64,000 nt of DNA from Sipunculus nudus (lineage: Eukaryota > Annelida > Sipuncula > Golfingiida > Sipunculidae): the NCBI GenBank assembly GCA_026874595.1, contig CM049318.1:30724956-30788955 (forward strand). The letters are read 5' to 3'. Below, piece after piece: positions 42,738 through 48,735 of the stretch; the first letter of the stretch is position 1, and the number at the start of each line of letters is the position of its first letter. The position numbers and the translations under genes are program-made. Below the pieces are notes generated by a model that did not search any database, was not told the origin of the DNA, and saw only the letters and a program-made list of their open reading frames with translations.

Positions 42738-43967
42738 TTAACAATATTAAATAACTTAGATTAAAAAAAAATTATATAACCTTACGCTTCTCGTGCAGCA
42801 GTTATACTCTGATGTCGTCAAAGATTTCCTATCCTGATACCGTTAATTTTTATATCAAGATATCAGGTTTAAAAACTAGAGCTGAATGGACGATGCAATC
42901 TCACGCTAACATTGGTATGATTACAACTGTCTGCTCAGTTGGCATCCTGGTGAGAGTTCGAACCCACAACATCTTGCAGAGCAGCGGTTAGACAAGAAAT
43001 CTGAAACGACTACAGTGTATAACCATGAGGAGCGTAAATATGTCTTTAAATATCGGTCATTTATTATAAACCCGCAAGGATTGTATTAGATATACTCGAA
43101 TATTTACTCCGCATACTCCGCATATTTACTGGATTTGTCGATATATCAGGACGTATTTACTGCAACTATGCAGACATGTTTATCAGCAAAATCATTTATT
43201 CTCACCATTGATGAGTAGCGTAACAAGGGTTGAGTGCAACCACCGCCAATTCCGGTTTATTAATGCCACCTAATGCGACTTAAACTCTTTTTGGATCCAA
43301 GATACTGTCTGGCTCATCTGATCATATCAAGAACGAACCGCCTTAGGTTTATATTTAGACTGATAAAAATATACCTATGTGACCCCGACTTTAGAAACTA
43401 AGGTGGAAACCTGAGGTAAAAAAGTTTATCGCTTAGAATACAGAAATAAGAAAACATATTCCCCATAATAGAGAGACAGAAAGAGAGAAGGGGCTGCTTA
43501 AGAATTCTCAAACTCATTAGGACAAAGCCTTCCTGCAGACCCACATGGAGGATAAATAATGTGCGTTAACATAGTACCATGTTCAGAGAGTACACAGTCT
43601 GTTCAGTGAATCCGACTGTGGTGCGCCAACTCCGTTTGGTTCTTACATTCTTAAAAGAGCAATGCGACCGTAACTAAACTCGGGTCCCCTCGTCATCGGG
43701 ATATCCTTATGCTGATCTACTTCGCGTTCTCAAATATCCGTTCTGATTCGGTTTGTTCAGAGTAGCCACAAAACTATCCTACTTTGAAAGTATATGTTCC
43801 TGGGACCAGAGACACCTGGTATTTTACCTTTGTATTTAATGTAATATTTTTATTCAAAAATATAATAATATTAAGATATATATTGTACATAAATATGTGT
43901 GCCTTTCTCTTTCTTTCTTTCTCTCACACTCTCTCTCTCCACTCCTCCCTCTCTCTCTCTTTTTATT

Positions 43968-44005
<38 letters not shown>

Positions 44006-44096
44006 TATTATTTATAAGAAGAAGGAACAACATCACCGCGTGCGAGAATATTGAGTTGCAACGTGTAAGCAACGTGTTTTCACAATTATTATCATT

Positions 44097-44155
<59 letters not shown>

Positions 44156-44693
44156 CGAAAGTCTAAATTTATATTTGATATATAATATTATGATATAACA
44201 TGTATAACCTGTAATTCTGTTTATGAGAATTAATGCATAAAGTCTACTAGCCGTACGGTCATACTTAAAATCCTGGGCCTTGGGGCTGAGCCCTTTCTTA
44301 TGAACAGCCCTCTGTTCGTCCCTCTATTTATATATTCGATCCAGGGTGCACTGTGGCGTGAACAACTATACATGAAAAAAAAGAGTTGTTTGTGTCCATG
44401 TGCTTTAGGGATCGAGACATGAATGCATCCAGGCAAAGGGAGTTTGTGTTTGTTTGGACGCATACGACAGATCGTATTATCGCAAAACAGAACCCCCTTC
44501 TGTGACTATGTGGAATCGAATGTTAACCAAAATTAGGTAACATCAATAGCATTGTCACATCCTGTTGCCGGAACATTGAACAAGGCCCACTGTTTTCACC
44601 TAATGTCCAGATATACATACCATGCTATTTGTGTTAATATGCTGAGGGAAGCGAAATGCTGTCTTGTCTGCCACACCTTATTCTCTCTACTAA

Positions 44694-44740
<47 letters not shown>

Positions 44741-46336
44741 ATTTCTTTCAGTACTGGTTGGTTTTGGAGAGAAAGTGAGAACAAAAAAAGAGGGATCGGT
44801 TGTCAAATGATACATTATTTTTAATACAAATAGTTAAAATTCTTAGTGGAATTAAAGAAATTCATTTGATTATGTGTGAGAGAGAGAGAGAGAGCAGAAG
44901 GGAAGTTTGTAATGTATTGTTTAATTGTTTATACTGAATTGATCATTATAATAATAATGACTGTATGTTTAAAATTATGATTATTTGCGTCAATAGTTAA
45001 ATATATCCTTAACATTCTGATTTTATCCTATAAGTAATGAAGAACAATTGGACTGTTTATAATTGTAACGATCTTATATTATAAAGAATATTTCTATTTT
45101 AACGTGTTTTTTTCAAATGTCTTTATTATCTTATCAATAATAATAATAATATTAATAATAACAATGTTTTTTTGTTGCTATTTTATAATTATTTTATAAT
45201 TACTGTTGTAATTAATATTATTAGGAGAAGTAGTAGTAGTAATAGGAGTTGTGGTAGTAGTACTGTATTCGTGCAATCAAACACACTCCCTTTACTGGGA
45301 GTTTTATTTTTATGTCCCTGCCACAAAGTGGTCCTTCCGTCCTTCCGTCATTCCGAAATCAAATAGTTGTACGGACTTTTTTTCGCAATGGCTGCAGATT
45401 TTGGCCTGATTTTTGGTATGTGAGCAGATATAGACCAGTTACAGATCGAGTTTGCGTTTCGTCCCGGTTGACGGATTTTGAACGTTTTACGCCTCCTGAT
45501 CATAGAAAATTTCATGAAAAATAAAAATTTTCATGACAAATACACATGTACGGACTTTTTTTGCAAAACCTGCAGATATTAGCCTGATATTTGATGTATG
45601 GGCAGTTACAGATCGAGTTCACGTTATGTCCCAGTTGACCTATTTTTGACCGTTCGACGGTGCTCTAACATAGAAATTTCATAAAAAAAAGTGCACATGT
45701 ACGGACTTTTTTTTGCAGTGCCTGCAGATACGGGTTTTTGGTGCGTAGGCAGATAATGACCAGTTACAGATCGAGTTCTTGTTTTTTTCAGATTTTTGGT
45801 GCGTAGGCAGATAATGACCAGTTACAGATCGAGTTCTTGTTTTGTCCCAGTTGACCTACTTTTGACCATTTGACTGCTCCTGAACAAAGAAAATTTCATG
45901 AAAAATAGAAATTTTCATAACAAATGCATATGTACCGACTTTTTCTCCTCAATGCCTACAGATACCACCCTTAATTTTTATGTGTGGGCAGATAATGACA
46001 GTTACAGAAATCGAGTTCGCGTTTCGTCCCGGTTGACCTACTTTTAATTGTTTTATGGCTCCTAAAAGTGAAAAATTTCATGAAAGACAGAAATTTTTTA
46101 TGGAAAATGCACATGTATGGACTTTTTTTCACAACGCCTGCAAATACTGGCCTGATTTTTGGTGTGTTGCTTGATAATGACCCGTTACAGATCGAGTTTG
46201 CATTTTGCCCTTGTTGACCTACTTTTGACCATACGACACCTCCTGAAAATTCAAAGTTTAACAAATGTTTCTAATTTGCCCCAGGCGGGGGCATTCGTGT
46301 CGTTCCGACACATCTACTCTCTACTGTTATTACTCC

Positions 46337-46370
<34 letters not shown>

Positions 46371-46517
46371 GTGAATAATTTAAGTCAGAAGTTAAATATT
46401 AATGCAAGCGTAGATAGAGTGATGTGTGGTTATCTCATAAAGAAGTAAAAAGAACATACCTTCTCCAAGAACGCCGGTAAATATAACGCCACAAATCCAT
46501 ATCCACAGAGTAGACAT
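10789..46517 (-). CDS. Receptor-type tyrosine phosphatase with two FAMeT modules, EGF-like repeats, TM, PTP D1 and degenerate D2 (30 exons)
   Basis: Assembled by reading conserved peptides on the minus strand and joining them at GT/AG sites. All 30 exons keep phase and total 3996 nt (1331 aa). Order by residue: signal peptide 1-19; FAMeT-like module 1 at about 21-164 and module 2 at about 165-311; nine EGF/laminin-EGF-like modules 312-686; membrane helix about 694-719 followed by the stop-transfer run KRQRRKK; PTP D1 from about 760 to 1070 with KNRF (814-817), WPD (949-951) and [10 protein letters not shown] (982-991); PTP D2 about 1073-1331 with HCLYGAAETG (1260-1269). Family knowledge: D1 of such receptors dephosphorylates phosphotyrosine in the cytoplasm, while FAMeT and EGF modules are ectodomain modules. 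Inference: a cell-surface receptor, possibly with a carbohydrate or microbial ligand. I do not see a one-to-one vertebrate orthologue, so no symbol is given. Isoforms and UTR introns cannot be seen. Exons are listed separately. Confidence 0.9.
11551..11686 (-). CDS. RPTP exon 29: PTP D2, degenerate P-loop
   Basis: Residues 1262-1307, phase 2 to 0. Continues the loop as [14 protein letters not shown]; Glu1267 replaces the phosphate-binding Arg. Followed by [14 protein letters not shown] and ending INK. Acceptor ctttatag, donor AAG|GTATGC. Confidence 0.9.
12012..12157 (-). CDS. RPTP exon 28: PTP D2, altered WPD loop
   Basis: Residues 1214-1262, phase 0 to 2. Contains [15 protein letters not shown] where an active domain has WPD, and ends RIIVHC plus CT. 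The loop aspartate is missing. Acceptor ttattataag, donor GTCT|GTGAGT. Confidence 0.9.
12708..12824 (-). CDS. RPTP exon 27: PTP D2
   Basis: Residues 1175-1213, 117 nt, phase 0 to 0. Begins [16 protein letters not shown], the D2 CxxYW motif. The acceptor (ttacgaag) has a poor pyrimidine tract but is the only AG that fits the domain. Confidence 0.85.
13257..13388 (-). CDS. RPTP exon 26: PTP D2
   Basis: Residues 1131-1174, 132 nt, phase 0 to 0. Encodes [18 protein letters not shown] and ALNDTGSDE, the D2 version of the FIAxQ segment. Acceptor aaatttcag, donor GAG|GTGAGT. Confidence 0.92.
13976..14149 (-). CDS. RPTP exon 25: start of PTP D2
   Basis: Residues 1073-1130, 174 nt, phase 0 to 0. Contains [26 protein letters not shown] and DYINAVFVH, the N-terminal D2 pattern. 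Acceptor taattacag, donor CAT|GTGGGT. Confidence 0.92.
14287..14698 (-). mobile_element. tRNA-derived SINE (family 1), copy a
   Basis: Reads on the minus strand from a tRNA-like head at 14698 (GGCTTCTGCGGCTCAGGGGT, A-box type; a degenerate B box in GTTGGAATCTTAGC) to an A-rich tail seen as the plus-strand T run at 14289-14305. It aligns over its whole length with 57110-57490. It lies in RPTP intron 24, in sense. Confidence 0.75.
15008..15136 (-). CDS. RPTP exon 24: end of D1 and D1-D2 linker
   Basis: Residues 1030-1072, 129 nt, phase 0 to 0. Begins [17 protein letters not shown], the Q-loop region that closes D1. Acceptor tatttttag, donor AAA|GTAAGT. Confidence 0.92.
15875..16010 (-). CDS. 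RPTP exon 23: PTP D1, P-loop after the catalytic Cys
   Basis: Residues 984-1029, phase 2 to 0. The first base completes Ser984, then [18 protein letters not shown], so the active site reads [10 protein letters not shown] with Arg989 present. Acceptor cttctgatag, donor CTG|GTGAGT. Confidence 0.94.
16507..16655 (-). CDS. RPTP exon 22: PTP D1, WPD loop and catalytic Cys
   Basis: Residues 935-984, phase 0 to 2. Contains [16 protein letters not shown] (general acid Asp951) and ends VVHC plus AG. Acceptor attcttatcag, donor GCAG|GTACAG. Catalytic Cys983 is the last complete codon. Confidence 0.93.
16817..16945 (-). CDS. RPTP exon 21: PTP D1, CYQYWP
   Basis: Residues 892-934, 129 nt, phase 0 to 0. 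Begins [14 protein letters not shown]; CxxYWP is the standard D1 motif. Acceptor caacctccag, donor AAG|GTATCA. Confidence 0.92.
17296..17393 (-). CDS. RPTP exon 20: PTP D1
   Basis: Residues 859-891, phase 1 to 0. Encodes [18 protein letters not shown] and [12 protein letters not shown]. The acceptor (tattcgatag) lies right beside a (TA)n tract of about 60 nt with no pyrimidine run, which is unusual. Confidence 0.9.
17401..17462. repeat. (TA)n microsatellite at the exon 20 acceptor
   Basis: About 60 nt of TA repeat ending 8 nt from the first base of RPTP exon 20, taking the place of the polypyrimidine tract. Confidence 0.95.
17613..17649 (-). CDS. RPTP exon 19: PTP D1, FIASQG micro-exon
   Basis: 37-nt exon, residues 847-859, phase 0 to 1. 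Encodes [12 protein letters not shown] plus the first base of G, the conserved FIAxQGP motif. Acceptor tattattacag, donor CAAG|GTATTG. Confidence 0.9.
17923..17981. repeat. (TA)n microsatellite
   Basis: Pure TA run abutting the 5' end of the SINE at 17982, in RPTP intron 18. Confidence 0.95.
17982..18225 (+). mobile_element. tRNA-derived SINE (family 2), copy a
   Basis: tRNA-like head with A box around GGCTTAGTGGT and a perfect B box GGTTCGATTCC at 18040-18050, then a core with TTTTCTCCGGGTCCTCC and a tail ending ATAAATAAAG. Antisense in RPTP intron 18, ending about 14 nt from the exon 18 donor. Preceded by a (TA)n tract. Confidence 0.8.
18239..18309 (-). CDS. RPTP exon 18: PTP D1, DHSRV and YINAN
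   Basis: Residues 823-846, phase 1 to 0. Encodes [20 protein letters not shown]. Acceptor acttccacag, donor AAT|GTAAGT. The 3' end of an antisense SINE sits about 14 nt into the next intron. Confidence 0.92.
18876..18963 (-). CDS. RPTP exon 17: PTP D1, KNRF motif
   Basis: Residues 794-823, phase 0 to 1. Peptide [14 protein letters not shown], then [11 protein letters not shown]; the D1 motif completes as YDHSRV across the junction with exon 18. The donor is GCGT|GTAGGT; the nearby GTAAAA would break the frame. Confidence 0.85.
19125..19291 (-). CDS. RPTP exon 16: linker and start of PTP D1
   Basis: Residues 738-793, phase 1 to 0. Contains [20 protein letters not shown] and FLEEYE, the wedge/N-terminal part of receptor PTP D1. 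Acceptor ggttacag, donor GAG|GTATTT; reading on through the intron reaches a stop at about 19089. Confidence 0.88.
19918..19970 (-). CDS. RPTP exon 15: basic juxtamembrane segment
   Basis: 53-nt exon, residues 720-738, phase 2 to 1. Encodes [17 protein letters not shown], a positively charged stop-transfer segment directly after the helix. Acceptor ttactttcag, donor CTTG|GTACGC. Confidence 0.85.
20337..20439 (-). CDS. RPTP exon 14: transmembrane helix
   Basis: Residues 686-720, phase 1 to 2. After TQTSYSY comes a strongly hydrophobic run of about 25 residues ([20 protein letters not shown] and on to FLL). Acceptor gtcatttcag, donor TTGGG|GTGAGT. Confidence 0.92.
20668..20808 (-). CDS. RPTP exon 13: last EGF-like module
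   Basis: Residues 639-686, 141 nt, phase 1 to 1. Peptide [16 protein letters not shown] and [11 protein letters not shown]. Acceptor cttcacag; the donor CTGA|GTACAT is weak but keeps phase. Confidence 0.85.
21199..21339 (-). CDS. RPTP exon 12: EGF-like module
   Basis: Residues 592-639, 141 nt, phase 1 to 1. Peptide [18 protein letters not shown] and [13 protein letters not shown]. Acceptor atttccag, donor ATAC|GTGAGT. Confidence 0.9.
21836..21970 (-). CDS. RPTP exon 11: EGF-like module
   Basis: Residues 547-592, 135 nt, phase 1 to 1. Peptide [18 protein letters not shown] and [12 protein letters not shown]. Acceptor catctag, donor TTAA|GTGAGT. A (TA)n tract lies in the intron about 40 nt beyond the donor. 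Confidence 0.9.
22196..22330 (-). CDS. RPTP exon 10: EGF-like module
   Basis: Residues 502-547, 135 nt, phase 1 to 1. Begins [19 protein letters not shown] and ends FRGVTCSE. Donor taken as GAAA|GTCAGT by alignment with exon 11; a site 6 nt upstream (TGCA|GTGAAA) is the alternative. Confidence 0.85.
22823..22865 (-). pseudogene. Skeleton EGF exon (P2), deleted copy of exon 11
   Basis: Only the first bases (TATGCGACCT) and last part (GGATTTAGAAGTCTAGCATG on) of exon 11 remain: 43 nt against 135. Both splice sites persist (catctag acceptor, TTAA|GTGAG donor). 43 is not a multiple of 3, so inclusion would frameshift. Confidence 0.75.
23100..23219 (-). CDS. RPTP exon 9: EGF-like module lacking its last cysteine
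   Basis: Residues 462-502, 120 nt, phase 1 to 1. Begins [19 protein letters not shown]. Compared with exon 10 it lacks 15 nt near the 3' end, removing RGVTC including the terminal cysteine, but the frame stays open. Acceptor tttctttcag, donor GAAA|GTCAGT as in exon 10. Confidence 0.75.
23234..23335 (-). pseudogene. Dead EGF exon copy (P1) between RPTP exons 8 and 9
   Basis: Near-copy of exons 9 and 10: the same ECQDGF start and a SKNNCN segment. It has lost several bases where the live copies encode NKTDG, which shifts the frame into a TAA, and one cysteine has changed. The acceptor AG is still present. Inclusion would truncate the receptor in the ectodomain, so it is presumably skipped. Confidence 0.75.
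23341..25265. other. RPTP intron 8
   Basis: Apart from (TA)n at about 23410, 23525 and 25055, a (GA)n and poly-C runs near 24730, no exon, RNA gene or mobile element is recognised. Confidence 0.55.
24214..24252. repeat. (GA)n microsatellite
   Basis: Pure AG dinucleotide run in RPTP intron 8. Confidence 0.95.
25266..25490 (-). CDS. RPTP exon 8: two EGF-like modules
   Basis: Residues 387-462, also 225 nt and phase 1 to 1, so it looks like a paralogue of exon 7. Peptide includes [14 protein letters not shown] and [15 protein letters not shown]. Acceptor ttttcggcag, donor ATTG|GTGCGT. Confidence 0.92.
26124..26348 (-). CDS. RPTP exon 7: two EGF-like modules
   Basis: Residues 312-387, 225 nt, phase 1 to 1. 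Two cysteine-rich units in the MEGF/laminin-EGF style, for example [17 protein letters not shown] and [15 protein letters not shown]. The symmetrical phase-1 boundaries allow exon duplication without frame loss. Confidence 0.93.
26547..26657 (-). CDS. RPTP exon 6: end of FAMeT module 2
   Basis: Residues 275-312, phase 1 to 1. Peptide [20 protein letters not shown] and [11 protein letters not shown]. Acceptor gtgggtttcag, donor ACTG|GTAATT. Confidence 0.9.
27259..27588 (-). CDS. RPTP exon 5: main part of FAMeT module 2
   Basis: Residues 165-275, 330 nt, phase 1 to 1. Contains [48 protein letters not shown]. One exon covers what exons 2 and 3 encode in module 1, so the two modules differ by one intron. 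Confidence 0.92.
27739..27800. repeat. (TA)n microsatellite
   Basis: About 60 nt of TA repeat in RPTP intron 4, roughly 150 nt upstream of exon 5. Confidence 0.95.
28816..28916 (-). CDS. RPTP exon 4: end of FAMeT module 1
   Basis: Residues 131-165, phase 2 to 1. Peptide [20 protein letters not shown] then [12 protein letters not shown]; it corresponds to the [15 protein letters not shown]...W segment of module 2 in exon 6. Acceptor ttcactccag, donor GCTG|GTAAAA. Confidence 0.9.
29769..29947 (-). CDS. RPTP exon 3: core of FAMeT module 1
   Basis: Residues 72-131, phase 0 to 2. Contains [20 protein letters not shown] and [10 protein letters not shown], matching the GGW...FW..W...VG.G pattern of this module. 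The acceptor lies about 18 nt from a long (TA)n tract at about 29966-30031. Confidence 0.9.
29966..30031. repeat. (TA)n microsatellite near the exon 3 acceptor
   Basis: TA repeat of about 65 nt beginning roughly 18 nt upstream of RPTP exon 3. Confidence 0.95.
30396..30550 (-). CDS. RPTP exon 2: first part of FAMeT module 1
   Basis: Residues 20-71. Acceptor ttcgttgcag, donor GAG|GTACGG, phase 1 to 0. Peptide includes [16 protein letters not shown] and ends at AYE, the beta-sandwich start of a FAMeT (Methyltransf_FA) module. It aligns with the first half of exon 5. Confidence 0.9.
30635..31950. repeat. Minisatellite array 2, 41-bp unit, in RPTP intron 1
   Basis: About 31 fairly homogeneous units such as CTCTTTAAATAGATCAACTC then GGGGCATTCAGCCCATAAAAG. 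They share the TAGATCA-CT-GGG framework with the 2.4-8.3 kb array, so the two are subfamilies of one repeat. Confidence 0.92.
32080..32390. repeat. Short degenerate tandem repeat
   Basis: Irregular repeats of about 17-20 nt around ACAGCTATAGTCATAAAATA. In intron 1 just beyond minisatellite array 2. Confidence 0.7.
33090..34044. repeat. Recent tandem duplication, block A copy 1
   Basis: Nearly identical to 35517-36454, including the (CT)n(TA)n tract at 33232-33315 and the 86-codon frame shared by both copies. Only scattered substitutions differ. Confidence 0.92.
35029..35516. repeat. Recent tandem duplication, block B copy 1
   Basis: Nearly identical to 36455-36944. It ends in a poly-C tract and ATTTTC, where it joins block A copy 2. 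Confidence 0.9.
35517..36454. repeat. Recent tandem duplication, block A copy 2
   Basis: Copy of 33090-34044. It fuses directly to block B copy 2 at GGAAAACT|AATCGCC; the roughly 1 kb between A and B in the first copy (34045-35028) is missing. Confidence 0.92.
36455..36944. repeat. Recent tandem duplication, block B copy 2
   Basis: Copy of 35029-35516, diverging after the poly-C tract where the flank continues with TCTCTTGCCC. Confidence 0.9.
37430..37560. repeat. GAATTGGAATTGAA-type simple repeat
   Basis: Imperfect GAATTG/GGAATT repeat; the same type recurs at 38585-38745. Confidence 0.75.
37835..37900. repeat. (TA)n microsatellite
   Basis: About 65 nt of TA repeat in RPTP intron 1. Confidence 0.95.
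38585..38745. repeat. GAATTGGAATTGAA-type simple repeat
   Basis: Second field of the same simple repeat as at 37430-37560. Confidence 0.75.
40795..41030. repeat. Minisatellite remnant (same family as 2.4 and 30.6 kb)
   Basis: Five or six degenerate units, for example GCACTCAGCCCCTAAA, ACTGAGATCAGCTGGG and AAATAGATCAGCTTGG, with poly-G expansions. In intron 1. Confidence 0.7.
41100..43600. other. RPTP intron 1 sequence
   Basis: No exon recognised. Holds (TA)n at 42041-42081, a (TA)n(TG)n at 42677-42735, and at about 42930-42980 a minus-strand GGGTTCGAACTC that may be the B box of a broken SINE. Confidence 0.5.
42195..42245. repeat. Single minisatellite unit relic
   Basis: GATGAGATCAGGTTGGCGGC followed by ACTCATTCTATAAATG resembles one unit of the same family. 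Confidence 0.5.
44697..44733. repeat. (CT)n microsatellite
   Basis: Pure CT run in intron 1. Confidence 0.95.
45299..46312 (+). mobile_element. Dispersed element with about 180-bp internal tandem repeats
   Basis: Five units marked by CGGACTTTTT-like boxes at about 45372, 45551, 45702, 45935 and 46118, each followed by CAGTTACAGATCGAGTT and CCCGGTTGACCTA-like boxes. One unit holds an extra 62-bp internal duplication. The right end has a hairpin GTGTCG-TTC-CGACAC at 46297-46311. From general knowledge such arrays are widespread in bivalve genomes; the class (Helitron-like or other) is not settled. It ends about 150 nt from exon 1, inside intron 1. Confidence 0.65.
46325..46370. repeat. (TTA)n microsatellite
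   Basis: Trinucleotide run directly after the dispersed element, about 90 nt from the RPTP exon 1 donor. Confidence 0.9.
46460..46517 (-). CDS. RPTP exon 1: start codon and signal peptide
   Basis: Starts with ATG and encodes [19 protein letters not shown], a short n-region, a hydrophobic core and small residues before the expected cleavage site. It ends in phase 1 at GAAG|GTATGT. The single leftover G joins the AA at the start of exon 2, giving a continuous frame. The intron that follows is 15.9 kb. Confidence 0.85.
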
Positions 46518-46601
46518 CGCTGATACCGAGGGGATTGTACTGAAGCCTGTGCACCCTCGGCAATCTGCTAATCAGATTACGTTCTTCACTGAAGGGGATC
46601 C

Positions 46602-46607
46602 TTTATA
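46602..46607 (-). promoter_or_regulatory. TATA box upstream of the phosphatase gene
   Basis: TATAAA on the minus strand, 85-90 nt upstream of the start codon at 46517. Initiation 25-30 nt downstream would give a 5'UTR of roughly 55-60 nt and no upstream intron. The position fits a core promoter, but no transcript evidence is available. Confidence 0.5.
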
Positions 46608-46659
46608 CCATGATACTCCGATCAGCGTATGTGTAAGTAAGTGATCCCTCGGTCGAGGT

Positions 46660-46775
46660 TATGTCCTGGTTATGCGGAATATGTGTACGAGTGTCAACTT
46701 CCTGGTTCTGTTTGTGTTCGCTTCATTGCACAAGGCAGTCACGATCCCCTCGAGTCCAGGACTGTACACATGGGA
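46660..46775 (+). repeat. Dispersed repeat copy, related to 8530-8660
   Basis: Shares ATATGTGTACGAGT, TTCGCTTCA and GGACTGTACACATGGG with the copy beyond the 3' end of the gene. It lies 50-170 nt upstream of the TATA box. Confidence 0.65.
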
Positions 46776-46794
46776 CAGATTTTTTTTTTTTTTT

Positions 46795-46825
46795 GGGGGG
46801 GGGGGGGATACGCCCCCCCCCCCCC
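46795..46825. other. G13-ATACG-C13 hairpin
   Basis: Thirteen G, a 5-nt loop and thirteen C, preceded by a T run. It can form a hairpin or G-quadruplex/i-motif, about 190-220 nt upstream of the TATA box. Confidence 0.85.
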
Positions 46826-48219
46826 ATTTTTTTTTCAACATGGAGGGGGGCATACCATGTTTTACCACCCGTATCCCTACTTACACACACACTTTTTCTG
46901 TTAATAAAATGAACGGCATTTAATCATTTAAAGATGCCCATTGATCTAACTTTTGAAAGAGAAAGCATGTGATTTATGGCTTCCTTTGTGTAAATATTAT
47001 TGATCTAAGATTAATTTTGGAACTTATAGGAACTCCGTGAGGGATGTATGAACTTGTTTTTCAACAACATTTTGTAAATACAGCAATGATGAAAAACGAA
47101 AAAAAAAAACATGTAACCTACGATGGTAGGTCACATATATGCAGAGGTAGAAAGGTCACTTGTTGCAAAACGCCATTGCAAAGCTCTGGCTTATCTGACT
47201 TGCCGACATATACCCCTGTTGAATTTGTTTTGTTTATTTTGGCGGCCCTATCATCTTATAAACACGTTAATATAAACAAAACAAGCAGCCTATGTGCGGT
47301 GATATCCATGTTTTCTGGCCTATTTCTATGAAGGCTCCAAGGGATTACCTTTAGTTTATAAAGGTCGGAGAGGTGATCTTAATATGGACTCTGCAATACA
47401 CACGATAAACACATTCGAAGGTCGCGTTTCCTTGAAAATGCTTTAACCTCAAGCGAAACTGGGTTCTCGGCTACCACTGACAGCATCATTATTACATAAT
47501 ATTGAGAAAATTGAGAGCGGGTTATAAAAAGCATCCCCCCCCACACACACACACATCAAATACACACACGGTATAGGAAAGCCCCCGCGAGCGTCCAATG
47601 TTATACCAGATGACTGAACATGTCTTTAACAAGTGTATGATGCCAGAAGATAGGTTTCCGTAAATAAAGAGATGCTCATTTTATAACAAATGCACGCAAT
47701 CATACGACTACACGCACACGAATTCACATCATCGCGACTTAGACACAAACACCTGCTGGTATAAACTTCTTTGAATTATCTTCATAGAATACTATATGTA
47801 TATACCGTGATATGTCGCTCTAACATTGCTTTTAGATAGTGGTGTAAAAGTTGTCCTGAACACCTCAACATACGCAAGGTCTTGAGCAGGTGGCGTCTGA
47901 CAAAATAAAGGAAAAAAAGCTTTTGCTTATGTCTATGTAACACATACGATATTCATCTATAAACAATCTATTTATTTATATTTCATACATTTTTTTGTCT
48001 AATTTTCGGGATCTGGTTTATTTACGATAGGTAGCTCCGAGATTATACTCCCTGGCTCATCATTATATTATTAATGATCCTAAAGTTTGATGGAAATTAC
48101 CTTTACATGTCTTTAGTTCAGAATTCAGCTCTCTTGGCAACTGATGCTCTGTTTTCCGACATTCGCATATTTGTGAACTTTATCACCTTCCCGTACAAAA
48201 GTTCAGCATATGTTGCTTT

Positions 48220-48735
48220 TGGAGCAGCTGCTGTGTTTGTGCTGTATTTGTACTCATATTATGCTGACAACTGGAGCAGCAATCCAGCAGATGTTACTAT
48301 ATGCCTGTCTTCTCTGCTCCATAACTGCTGCTAGAATCAGCAGTTTTAGAGCATATGCTCTATAACTACTGAACCTCAGTATATTTACAGCAGTTGTACT
48401 GAAAATATGCTGTCCTGAAATTGCCATCTTGGCAGATAAAGCAACTCCTGCTATTTCTCTGCTGCCTCAAGATGTACCAGCGAGTCCAGTGTGGATTTCA
48501 GAGAGCAGATTTTCAGCATATGCTCACGCACTGCTGCTTTGAAATAGTTCAAACAGAGATTGACCTTTTCTTAAGCCTGCAGAGCAGATTTTGAGCATAT
48601 ACTGATTCAGTGCTGTTTTTAGATAGACGGTGCGATAAAATAAAATTCTTTAGCAAGTTGCCATGGACAGCAGATGTAGGTGATTTATAGGCCTACGCTG
48701 AAGGTATGCTGAAATCAACACTGTATTAACGTTGC
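48220..48735. repeat. CTGCT/AGCA repeat field 1
   Basis: Irregular repeats of motifs such as AGCAGATTTTCAGCATATGC and CTGCTGAAAT. Related to 52290-52912. Confidence 0.7.

Larger units (their letters stand above)
43610..48005. repeat. Older segmental duplication, arm 2 (surrounds RPTP exon 1)
   Basis: Colinear with 32930-39200. The stretch 45.17-47.50 kb, with a tandem-repeat element, exon 1 and the promoter, has no counterpart in arm 1 (37.33-38.75 kb). Confidence 0.7.

Noticed and set aside
42930-42980. A third SINE or tRNA gene (minus strand GGGTTCGAACTC)
   Set aside because: Only a B-box-like match is visible; no A box at proper spacing and no alignment with the two SINE families here.
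46779-46923. ORFs with poly-Phe, poly-Gly and poly-Pro runs
   Set aside because: Generated by the T, G and C homopolymers of the hairpin tract.
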